Of a stretch of 64,000 nucleotides of DNA, positions 25,621-35,942 are shown piece by piece. Position numbers and translations under genes: made by a program. How positions within the stretch are numbered: the stretch's first letter is position 1; every line of letters starts with the position of its first letter. Where the stretch lies: positions 447,307 through 511,306 of the forward strand of contig VUYV01000055.1 of NCBI GenBank assembly GCA_008711295.1, read 5' to 3'. The notes under the pieces are model-generated. The model did no database searches and was not told the DNA's origin. It worked only from the letters and a program-made list of their open reading frames with translations. Source of the DNA: Anarhynchus alexandrinus. Lineage: Eukaryota; Chordata; Aves; Charadriiformes; Charadriidae.

Positions 25621-28600
25621 GACATGTAAAAGCAGCAGAAGCAAGCTAAACAAAACATTTTGGGATAGAAATAGCCCACGGGCTGATGGTTGGTCCTCCC
25701 TGTTCTCTATATGCAGTAACATATTAAAGCAAGTTTAATAAGCTATCTCTTTAAGGTACCCCCGACGTATAGCAAACACCTACTACAAGATGTTAATTGG
25801 ATCCCAGAGGTTAGTAGGGTCAAAGCTATGTGAATAAAGGATTAAACAGACATGACAACAGAGGGAAACTCTGTGCATGATCAGAGAATTGCCTTGTGAT
25901 TGCATTTCAAACATATCTTGGAAATTATCAGTCTTCATATTTTATAAGTGCTTTTAGCTACAGCAGAGAATAATATCAGAATGCGTTTATGGCAGATCTA
26001 ATTAATCAGCAACAGCATTTTGAAGACTCCTCAGGTTAATTTTCAATTTTTGTCACCTTGTTGAGATGTTTTTAGCTATTTTCTTTATTAAGCACTGAAA
26101 TGGAGAACTTTAAACAAAAAAAGAAAAAAAAAAAACAAAAGCAAAACCCCAAACCCACAACATTTAGATTCTTATTTCTTATATGCAGCTAACAGCTTAA
26201 CAGAAGATTAACCTCCGTTTGATATTTCAGCTCCTTCAAACTATAATTACAGAGTAATTTACAAGGGCACTTTCCAGGAGTTAGTGTAAATGTTAAAGGA
26301 AAGAATGCTACAAAGTCTCTGAGGAGTTCTACTTTTTTGTGAACCTGGCTAACCTATGAAGAACGCAAATTTATGTTTTACTAATAGCTAATAAAAAAGG
26401 CAGACAACACTGAACAGAGAGTTCTCCATAATAATTTAAAAAGTAATGTAATGCCAAGTTAAGCAGCATATGCCTGTATTTTTCCCACCCAATGATACTT
26501 ATTTCCCTCAAGCTTGCTAGTTTTCTATCTGCCTCCTCTTTTCTGTAACCTTTTAAATTTCTTTGGGAACAACAGGTTTGGAAAACACATATAATTCAAA
26601 GCCAGGCCCTGCCATCATTTACCGAGTGCTTATAAGTCACCTGCTAAATACCTAGAACAGATTTTCCACTACCTTGTCATTTTAACCACAAAAAATGAAA
26701 GATGGTTGATTCAGACAGAAAACAACTATGCCAATAGGTTTAGTAGGTCAGAACCTGAAACTGGGCTGCCTTATATGTATACGATATGTGTAGATTTGCT
26801 AATACCAGAGATTATTACTCAGAGTCGAGCAGGTATAGGGAAGTAAATTGTAACTGAATAATCATACTTCTGTCAAAACCCTCATTTTTTATCAACTGTA
26901 ATAGCTGTTGCATCCACAGTCAAGGAAGAACCCCAGACAAAAGCAAAAATTTATGAAAAGCCCTATCAGAGTCAAAATTGCCAAATATGGTAAAGGACAA
27001 GTACAGATTCTTAAACTACACTTGCATATGGAACTGGAAACAGAGAAGGCTTGCAGAATGAGATAGATATTTCTTTTGTACTTTGTGTCTTCTTAGCAGG
27101 TTTTGGTATGTTCAGAAGAAGAAGCTGCCTCCAAAACTACTTTTTTTTCAGTAATTGAAGGAGTGCTGAATTTTACACAAAATGTAATACGTAGATCCTA
27201 TGTTTTTCAGTAAAGTATATGAAACAGAAGATCATAGAACAAAAAAAACCCCAAGTCCATGATCAATGCAAGGCTGATGACCTGGTGCCCAAATTTCAAA
27301 GGGGAAAAAGGAAATAATCACACCCTTGGCAAGAGATATGATTATTATTAGGGTCTAGGATAAAAACAAATAAACCATAAAGATTAGATATAGGCTATTA
27401 AAAGACCACAATTTAGTCAATGGAAAAGTCACTGTACTGCTAGTGTCAGTTAGGCCAGGTAGATGATTATGAAAAAGTAACAGTTGTCTGACATGACAGA
27501 CATGACACAGTCTCCAAACTACTATAAGAGAAAGCCGTGACATAAAGCAAATGGAGATCAAAGTCAGAGTATATACATATATATATAAAAAAGAAAAGAA
27601 TATATACCAACAACGCCACAGAGAGCCAAGCGTGAAGAAAACTTCATTGGGCTATATAGTACTTACGACTTGGAAAAAGCTGTTGTGAAGGATAAGAATA
27701 ACATAGCCTTTTTGTAAAAGTTAGGGTAGGGGGAGAAGAAAAAAAGCCCAAGAGCCCAGCAAGGTCAAACAGGATTACGTTCACTAGGAGTTTAGAGGAA
27801 TCTTTAGCAGCATTGAGCAAATGTTGGGTAGGGGCCTGTTTGAGCTATCTATCAAAAGTAAACAATCTTCTCTCATTTTTAGCATTGGGCAGCAGAACTT
27901 AGAACAGATGACATTCAGAACATAAAGTAGTGAGCTAATCCTCATTAAGAGTACATTCAAATGAGGGGCAAGGGAGCAAAGCAATTGCATGAGAATTTAT
28001 AAACATCTTCCATAGGTTAATGAAGCTATTGAAACTTGTTGCATATGGCAGAAACAAAGGCCAAGTTAAACCCTTTTTATTTTTTAAGGTCTTAGAAGTA
28101 GGGAACACTAATATTCACAGTCATTTGAACAATAATAGGGCTATTTAAGTAAATGTTTTGCTTAGATTCATACACACAGGCTTTGAATTGTGCATAATAC
28201 ATGAAGGAAGAACACATTCACAAATTAAGCTGGTTGATAGAATGATATTTATGACAGACATCAACTTTCACTGATATAACCAAACTGTTACAGCTGGATT
28301 TCAACATATGAAAAACAACTTAGCCCATACTATGTTATGGCATCTTATTTACACTGCATGATCAAGTATAGTGCAGAGATCTCCAACTTAGCAGAGAGTC
28401 AAGAGCACTGTGTTGTTGGCAATTCAGAGAAACATCTGTAACAACTTGTACTCAGGCTAATTATGCCTTTAAGAGGCAATAGCACTTCTGACTCTTTAGA
28501 TTCTAGGGTGCATATTTCTGCAACCTGTTTTGAATTAAAATTATAACCAAGCATCCTCAACACCCATTACATAGAAAATTTGAATGGGCAATATTAGAAG

Positions 28601-28895
28601 ATCCATAGAAAACAAGAAACGCCATTTCCCTGCTACTTTCTGCTAAATTCAAAGCATGTTTCACTGCTTTTTCAGTCTCAGCTAAATTCCAACTTATAGT
28701 AAGAGGTATATTAAGAGACTTGCCAGAATAAAACACTTCACTTTCAAGTGAATTTAAATAGTACAAAAGTAGAATCTTATAAATTCAAATTGCTGACAGC
28801 TCCTTCAGAGTAAGAAAAAAGGATAACAAGATCGCGTAATGGACATCAGTGCAGTACTCTTGCATACACACCTAGCACACATAAATGCACTCTTT
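25621..28895. other. Unassigned AT-rich stretch
   Basis: No gene or recognisable repeat is seen. It holds an A-rich tract at 26112-26140 and a small AT microsatellite at 27570-27587 (tatatacatatatatata). Confidence 0.5.
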
Positions 28896-28935
28896 CAAAT
28901 TTACTAATAAGCAAGCAAATTTACTAATAAGCAAA
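28896..28935. repeat. Tandem duplication, 20-bp unit x2
   Basis: The unit caaatttactaataagcaag (28896-28915) is repeated at 28916-28935 with one change in the last base. It abuts the 5' end of the CR1 copy at 28936. That is of interest because CR1 usually makes little or no target-site duplication. Confidence 0.9.
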
Positions 28936-29690
28936 CCTGGGTTGGGACAACCCCCAGTGTCAATACAGGCTGGGAGATGAAGGGATTGAGAGCAGCCCTG
29001 CTGAGAAGGATGTGGGGATACTGGTGGATGAAAAGCTGTACATGACGCCGCAATGTGCATTTGCAGCCCGGAAGGCCAACCATATCCTGGGCTGCATCAA
29101 AAGAAGCATGGCCAGCAGGTCAAGGGAGGTGATCCTGCCCCTCTACTCTGCTCTATTGGGACCTCACCGGGAGTACTGTGTCCAGCTCTGGAGCCCCCAG
29201 CATAGGAAAGAAATGGACCTGTTGGAGCAGGTCAAGAGGAGGGCCACAAAAATGATCAGAGGAATGGCAAACTTCTCCTATGAGGACAGGCTGAGAGAGT
29301 TGGGGTTGTTCAGCCTGGAGAAGAGAAGGATCCAGGGAGACCTTATTGTGGCCTTTCGAGACTTAATGGGGTCTTACAGGAAAGATAGGGACAAACATTT
29401 TGGCAAGGCCTGTTGTGACAGGAAAAGGGATAAGAGTTTTAACCTAAGAGAGGGAAGATTTTGACTAGATAGAAGGAAGAAATGTTTTACAATGAGGGTG
29501 GTGAAACACTGGAACAGGTTTCCCAGAGAGGTGGTAGATGCCCCACTCCTGGAAACATTCAAGGTCAGATTGGACAGGGCTCTGAGCAATCTGATCTAGT
29601 TGAAGGTGTCCCTGATCATTGCAGGGGGTTTGGACTTGATGACCTTTAAAGGTCCCTTCCAACCCAAAATATTCTATGGTTCTATGTTCT
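28936..29690 (+). mobile_element. CR1 LINE 3' fragment
   Basis: This 5'-truncated copy starts at cctgggttgggacaaccccc, inside the RT C-terminal part. It keeps a 150-codon frame (29012-29464) with the CR1 blocks LVDEKL-like, [40 protein letters not shown] and [10 protein letters not shown]. The frame ends at a TGA near 29462, and the element ends in the tail attctatggttctatgttct. It is the same subfamily as 17024-17600, and it is the best preserved CR1 coding relic in the window. Confidence 0.95.
29012..29464 (+). pseudogene. CR1 ORF2 C-terminal remnant
   Basis: This is the open part of the CR1 copy, encoding the region downstream of the RT catalytic core. It has the SLEKRR motif and a YCVQLW block but neither the FADD catalytic motif nor any endonuclease, so it cannot act alone. 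The start codon shown is only the first ATG in the truncated frame, not a native start. Confidence 0.85.
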
Positions 29691-30420
29691 GGTAATAGTT
29701 AACATCCTAATAGTTAGGCTTTACTCGAGTCTGAAATTCTGAAAACTGATTGCTCTCCATTGCTTTTCTCCCACAAGAGCTCCACAGTTCTCCCACGCTG
29801 ATCCAAAGGCTAGCATGAGTTAGTGGATTTTGTGCATGATGCAGCCACTTCCATTTCTCCTGTTTCTGTGGTTAGAGGCATGGGCCACTATTGCTAGCTT
29901 TAGAACAAAGAGGACTACTTCCAGCTTCTTCCAAAGCACCCCATGACCAGAGACTAAAATACAGCCCAGAAGCTGTATTGTTTCCTGTCTTCCATTCTCC
30001 TGTCCCCCATGCCTGCAAGTAGATGAAAGCAGGGAAGGTGATCAATAAATAAAATAATTGGATTCAAGTTTCAGCCTTAAAGTTTGGTTGGAACAGATTT
30101 GGTTCAACAGATTACCACCTGAATAGATGAGTGTTACAAGAGAAAACCTCATAAAGACCACCTAAAACCCACTCATAACACCATATTGAATGTTTTTTTC
30201 ATTCTAATCACTCTTCCTAACATAAACTGAATGGGCACAGCCAAGATCTGGCACTACCAGCCACTGCATCATCAGGTACTAACACTCCAGAGATAAGGTA
30301 GGTCTGAAGCACTTAAGGAGAAGACAGTAGAGAACACTTACAGGTTCTGGATGTCAGTTTGCAAAGCTAAATATGAAGAATGGTGAGGAATGACAAAAGA
30401 ACATGTGTTTAATTGCCTTT
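29691..30420. other. Unassigned stretch
   Basis: No gene or repeat is recognised between the CR1 tail and the poly-T run that opens the duplicated block. Confidence 0.5.
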
Positions 30421-31961
30421 TTTTTTTTTTTTTTATGTGGTTGTTTCTAATGGAAAGCTACCTGCCTGATCCTCCACCCTGGGTATTTTCTGTGTCTGCC
30501 TTACCTAGATATGCCCCACACCTGAGGGAAAGAAGTAAGATGGGTTAACCGCAAATAACCTCCATGTTAACCTCCATTAACCTTTTTCTCCTATTCCCAA
30601 TAAGGTCTCTTCAAAAGATCNAACTTTCCTGAGGCTTGACAGCAAGTACAAAGAAGCTGAAATGCACACATTAGTGCTTACACTATTTCAATAGCCAAAT
30701 GAAGACGAGCTGCATATCCTTTCAGTTGCCTCTGAAATGTCACTTCAACACTCTAGATCAGGGTACTACTGGGACTTAGAGCTGTTGGGCTCACTAATTC
30801 TCTGTGTCCCTACCCTTTTTAAGTTTCCACCAGTATGAATGAAACTGTCAGCCTCTGTGGAGAAAACAGTCATCGTTCCCCATTCACTTGCAAAGGTTTG
30901 AACGCTCACGCACAGGCCACGTCATTCTTAAACCATATTTTGGATGGCAGGCTGTAAGTCAACACAAAGGTATCATTTATATTTTTCCTAGTTTGCCATT
31001 TATAAAAACATTCATACATCAAATTGCTTACATGGTATCCTCCAGAGAAGTTCAACAGCACTGTCCTTTGCTGCTGGGCATGTCAGAGTTTAATGGGGGT
31101 ATGTACTCACTAGCAAAATGGCTACCTACCAAACAACATTAATAAACCTTCAGATTTTCAATCAGACATCACACTTTTCTAGCAAAAAGCACACTTCAAA
31201 GCCTTAGCTGCCAGTTAAAAGTCTTACACATTACAAAATCTACAACAAGGTTTGCAACGTGGTAATACAGTTTGTTTGTTTTCTTCTCCCTGTGATCCGC
31301 TCTTCATAAATTGCCTGGCATTCTAGAGAGACAATCGCAGTAGCAATAGCACATATTTTTGCCCACTGGCACAAAGCAACAACGGAAACACATTTTGTTT
31401 TGTTCTTGTTCTGAAAGAAATTCATTCCTCTACCATGAATTCACAGCTGAATTCACACCATCAAATAGCAGGAAATGGCATGGTTCCACGAAACTGGATA
31501 AAAGGTGGACCAACTTTGTTACAAGGTTCCTGATACAAAGTTTGCCAAGACACAAGGAAGAGGTGGACAATCCTCTGATTCAGGTCTAACATACATGTTT
31601 GTGTATCTTTTGGAGCAGTTTGGATGTGCTCCAGTAATATAGCACCAGTTTAATGTATTAAACATGAATAGGCCAGTTTGTATATTATGTGTTAATAACA
31701 GGAAAAAGCATGGGAAATCTTTGCACACAAAGCAAACCTAAGTAAGTAATAATAAAATAGATAGCAGCTTGGAACATGTTTGGTGAGTTATTTAAAAAAA
31801 TATACAATATTACTTGCTATTTCTATATCAATAACCTATCAGCCACACCAATAACCATGTACCGTACAGCCTTAGGGCCGTGATTTCCAAGCATAATCCT
31901 CCCATAGGATCAAAACCACCCACCTTCCTATTCGTCTTAAATTGTACTTTAGTATATGATC
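30421..31961 (+). repeat. Duplicated 1.5-kb block, left copy (ends at the N gap)
   Basis: From the poly-T run to the last base before the gap, this sequence is repeated at 32638-34171. Over the last 1.1 kb only scattered single-base differences are seen (for example c versus t at 31947). The first 400 bases differ more, by small changes and two indels, one of which contains the ambiguous base at 30621. The left copy stops exactly where the gap starts, while the right copy carries on without a break. No gene is recognised inside; the open frames in the two copies are matching short ones. Confidence 0.93.
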
Positions 31962-32637
31962 NNNNNNNNNNNNNNNNNNNNNNNNNNNNNNNNNNNNNNN
32001 NNNNNNNNNNNNNNNNNNNNNNNNNNNNNNNNNNNNNNNNNNNNNNNNNNNNNNNNNNNNNNNNNNNNNNNNNNNNNNNNNNNNNNNNNNNNNNNNNNNN
32101 NNNNNNNNNNNNNNNNNNNNNNNNNNNNNNNNNNNNNNNNNNNNNNNNNNNNNNNNNNNNNNNNNNNNNNNNNNNNNNNNNNNNNNNNNNNNNNNNNNNN
32201 NNNNNNNNNNNNNNNNNNNNNNNNNNNNNNNNNNNNNNNNNNNNNNNNNNNNNNNNNNNNNNNNNNNNNNNNNNNNNNNNNNNNNNNNNNNNNNNNNNNN
32301 NNNNNNNNNNNNNNNNNNNNNNNNNNNNNNNNNNNNNNNNNNNNNNNNNNNNNNNNNNNNNNNNNNNNNNNNNNNNNNNNNNNNNNNNNNNNNNNNNNNN
32401 NNNNNNNNNNNNNNNNNNNNNNNNNNNNNNNNNNNNNNNNNNNNNNNNNNNNNNNNNNNNNNNNNNNNNNNNNNNNNNNNNNNNNNNNNNNNNNNNNNNN
32501 NNNNNNNNNNNNNNNNNNNNNNNNNNNNNNNNNNNNNNNNNNNNNNNNNNNNNNNNNNNNNNNNNNNNNNNNNNNNNNNNNNNNNNNNNNNNNNNNNNNN
32601 NNNNNNNNNNNNNNNNNNNNNNNNNNNNNNNNNNNNN
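31962..32637. other. Assembly gap (676 N)
   Basis: This is a run of undetermined bases. Open frames that cross it are artefacts. Because the sequences on its two sides overlap end to end, the gap length is probably meaningless. Confidence 0.99.
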
Positions 32638-34171
32638 TTTTTTTTATGTGGTTGTTTCTAATGGAAAGCTACCTGCCTGATCCTCCACCCTGGGTATTTT
32701 CTTTGTCTGCCTTACCTATATATGCCCCACACCTGAGGGAAAGAAGTAAGATGGTTGAACCACAAATAACCTCCATGTTAACCTCCACTAACCTTTTTCT
32801 CCTACTCCTAATAAGGTCTCTTCAAACTTTCCTGAGGCTTGACAGCAAGTACAAAGAAGCTGAAATGCACACATTAGTGCTTACACTATTTCAACAGCCA
32901 AATGAAGACGAGCTGCATATCCTTTCAGTTGCCTCTGAAATGTCACTTCAACACTCTAGATGAGGGTATTACAGACACTTAGGTAATGGCCCTGTTGGGC
33001 TCACTAATTCTCTGTGTCCCTACCCTTTTTAAGTTTCCACCAGTATGAATTAAACTGTCAGCCTCTGTGGAGAAAACAGTCATCGTTCCCCATTCACTTG
33101 CAAAGGTTTGAACGCTCACGCACAGGCCACGTCATTCTTAAACCATATTTTGGATGGCAGGCTGTAAGTCAACACAAAGGTATCATTTATATTTTTCCTA
33201 GTTTGCCATTTATAAAAACATTCATACATCAAATTGCTTACATGGTATCCTCCAGAGAAGTTCAACAGCACTGTCCTTTGCTGCTGGGCATGTCAGAGTT
33301 TAATGGGGGTATGTACTCACTAGCAAAATGGCTACCTACCAAACAACATTAATAAACCTTCAGATTTTCAATCAAACATCACACCTTTCTAGCAAAAAGC
33401 ACACTTCAAAGCCTTAGCTGCCAGTTAAAAGTCTTACACATTACAAAATCTACAACAAGCTTTGCAACGTGGTAATACAGTTTGTTTGTTTTCTTCTCCC
33501 TGTGATCCGCTCTTCATAAATTGCCTGGCATTCTAGAGAGACAATCGCAGTAGCAATAGCACATATTTTTGCCCACTGGCACAAAGCAACAACGGAAACA
33601 CATTTTGTTTTGTTCTTGTTCTGAAAGAAATTCATTCCTCTACCATGAATTCACAGCTGAATTCACACCATCAAATAGCAGGAAATGGCATGGTTCCACG
33701 AAACTGGATAAAAGGTGGACCAACTTTGTTACAAGGTTCCTGATACAAAGTTTGCCAAGACACAAGGAAGAGGTGGACAATCCTCTGATTCAGGTCTAAC
33801 ATACATGTTTGTGTATCTTTTGGAGCAGTTTGGATGTGCTCCAGTAATATAGCACCAGTTTAATGTATTAAACATGAATAGGCCAGTTTGTATATTATGT
33901 GTTAATAACAGGAAAAAGCATGGGAAATCTTTGCACACAAAGCAAACCTAAGTAAGTAATAATAAAATAGATAGCAGCTTGGAACATGTTTGGTGAGTTA
34001 TTTAAAAAAATATACAATATTACTTGCTATTTCTATATCAATAACCTATCAGCCGCACCAATAACCATGTACCGTACAGCCTTAGGGCCGTGATTTCCAA
34101 GCATAATCCTCCCATAGGATCAAAACCACCCACCTTCCTATTCGTCTTAAATTGTATTTTAGTATATGATC
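32638..34171 (+). repeat. Duplicated 1.5-kb block, right copy (starts at the N gap)
   Basis: The copy begins in the same poly-T run as the left copy and matches it through agtatatgatc at 34171, after which unique sequence follows. Its position immediately after the gap, together with the left copy ending immediately before it, is the suffix-prefix overlap expected of two contigs that should have been joined. Confidence 0.93.
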
Positions 34172-34588
34172 CGTTTTTAATCTAGATTTGTACAGACAGC
34201 AGCACAATAATTTTCAAAAATGAAAAATTTTTCAAAATATGACTAGAACAAAACACTTACAATAACACTTTCATTTTTTCCAGTGTATCAAAAAGTATTC
34301 TTGCCCTGTGCCTTTATAATGTTTGTCCCAATGTATTCATTGACCAAAGCATCAATCATCAGGGTTAAAAATAGGTCTTTAAGCACATAAGTCTTTATCA
34401 ACTGCACTGTCACTTTTCAGCACTTCTCTGTAGGAGAACACCTATCTACACACTTCTCTATCCATCACAAAATACTTCTTTTTCCTTTGTTGGTGTGCTC
34501 CCCCTCCCCGGGCGTCCCTAGGCCTTTATCTCCTGCAACCCTGCCCAAGAGATAACCACCCATGGTGGTCACAATGGGTGCATCTAGT
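34172..34588. other. Unassigned stretch before the LTR
   Basis: No gene is seen. The last 100 bases (34485-34588) are GC-richer (ccccctccccgggcg) and contain a short inverted repeat, cacccat with atgggtg. No purine tract sits directly before the LTR, so this does not look like the internal 3' end of a provirus. Confidence 0.5.
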
Positions 34589-34916
34589 TGTGACGGTTGC
34601 ATATGGCTAAACATGGTTTCCGGGAGACAGATAACAACACAGCAGCCAAGGGCTAACTTAAGCAATGCATCCACCTAACCACAATACTGGTACTGTGGTC
34701 AGTATACAAATAGGTCAACCATTTTAACCCCGTAAATAATAAACAGCCCAAGAGCACTTTGAGGAATCCTGCACGGCAGTGTGCTGCATGCCAGAATCTA
34801 CCCTTGAGTAGGGACATATCTCAAGGTTACTTCTTGAGATTCAGAGATTTCTTGCCATAACAGATCCTCGGTAAGTGACTAATAGCATGCTAAACTTTTA
34901 AATCCTAGCTAAGTGA

Positions 34917-34922
34917 TATAAA
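34917..34922 (+). promoter_or_regulatory. TATA box of the LTR
   Basis: TATAAA lies within the LTR about 200 bases before the downstream poly-A signal, in the position expected for the U3 promoter. Whether it is still active cannot be told. Confidence 0.45.
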
Positions 34923-35122
34923 GGATTGATTGCACGTATCCTTTAGACATCATCCTTTAGACATAAACCATTGACCAAGACTGGGACCAGGATTGGATCC
35001 AGCCGCACCTAGAGTCCTCTCTGAGAAGGACTTTAGGAAGCAAGGGGTTCCTTTCTGAACCTCGACTCAACGGGAGGGCCACCCTGACAGTTTTGTCTGA
35101 CCCTGTCGTCTATCCAGTAAAT

Positions 35123-35128
35123 AATAAA
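35123..35128 (+). terminator. Poly-A signal of the LTR
   Basis: AATAAA lies about 40 bases before the LTR end, which is the usual place for the retroviral polyadenylation signal at the R/U5 border. Confidence 0.5.
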
Positions 35129-35167
35129 ATGTACCTTGCCATTGAATCTTGTTAAAACACTGTCACA

Positions 35168-35592
35168 TTTACTATCAAACTTTTTTAAATCCCTGTTTTA
35201 TATCAATAAATTTATCGCTGCTTCTTTCAACAGGTGAAGTGTATTGCTCCATCCGTGACATTTCCTCATCCGTCCTTTTCTCTCCACAAAATTCTAAGGC
35301 ATCCAAAAAAACCACATAGGGCACCTTACTCTTTTGAAATAGATCATGTTGTATTTTACGAATACTTTCTTTGCATAATACTACATCAAAATAACTTTCA
35401 CCATGGAAATACTGGCCACAAGTGTATGATGAAAGTGTATTTAACACCCTTAGGATGAAAAAGCTAAGCTGTCTAGGCAATGCTAGTTGGTCACGTTCCG
35501 TTTCCCAGTGGAGAGAGAAAGGTATCTCCAGGGGTAATTCTGTGTGTAAAAGATGTTGGATAGAACCCGCAGCAGTGCCTTTCTTTTTTTAC
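35168..35592. other. Stretch with a 101-codon minus-strand frame
   Basis: Between the LTR and the next CR1 lies a minus-strand frame at 35175-35480, open for 101 codons from an ATG. It contains segments such as SKVPYVVFLDALEFCGEKRT and SSDKFIDIKQGFKKV. It stops seven bases from the LTR end. I do not recognise it. Its length is near what chance gives in 64 kb of AT-rich DNA, but the composition is protein-like. It could be a fragment of an unrecognised gene or element. Confidence 0.2.
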
Positions 35593-35942
35593 AATCATAG
35601 AATGGTTTGGGTTGGAAGAGACCTTAAGATCATATAGTTCCAACCCTCCTGCCATGGGCAGGGACACCTCCCACTAGACCAGGTTGCTCAAAGCCAAATC
35701 CAACCTGGCCTTTAACACTTGCAGGGATGGGGCCTCTGCAACTTCTCTGGGCAACCTGTTCCAATGTCTCACCACCCTCACAGTAAAGAATTTCTTCCTG
35801 TATCTAATCTAAATATACCCTCTTTCAGTTTAAAATCGTTCCCCCTTATCCTATTGCTACTCTCCCTTTCCGTCTTCCTGTAGGCCCCTTTAAGTACTGG
35901 AAGGCCACAATATGGTCTCCCAGAGCCTTCTCTTCGAACTTC
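35593..35942 (-). mobile_element. CR1 LINE 3' fragment
   Basis: This minus-strand CR1 end has its 3' terminus at 35593 (aatcatagaatggtttgggt). It includes 'ggttggaagagaccttaaga', the 'gcagggacacctcccactag' block and 'ctcaccaccctcacagtaaa', and fades near 35940 within the region encoding SLEKRR (tctcttcgaac). It is the same subfamily as 25336-25620 but in opposite orientation. Confidence 0.93.

Larger units (their letters stand above)
34589..35167 (+). mobile_element. Solo LTR of an endogenous retrovirus
   Basis: A 579-bp unit begins TGTGACGG and ends CTGTCACA, so its termini form the TG...CA inverted repeat of retroviral LTRs. A TATAAA box at 34917-34922 and an AATAAA poly-A signal at 35123-35128 give a sensible U3-R-U5 order on the + strand; a second AATAAA lies at 34738-34743. 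No primer-binding site or internal gene follows, so it is a solo LTR left by recombination. The flanking 6-mers tctagt and tttact agree at four of six positions, perhaps a decayed target duplication of ERVK-like length. The family assignment is open. Confidence 0.75.

Noticed and set aside
31880..32963. Two long open frames (266 and 335 codons) across 31880-32963
   Set aside because: They are open only because they run through the 676 undetermined bases; the real flanks encode nothing recognisable.
33014..33352. 112-codon frame repeated in shortened form at 30888-31142
   Set aside because: Its presence in both copies comes from the near-identical block and not from coding constraint. The left copy is shorter because of a single difference.
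34485..34588. GC-rich text before the LTR considered as internal retroviral sequence
   Set aside because: It has no polypurine tract or coding remnant; the TG...CA inverted termini place the LTR start at 34589.
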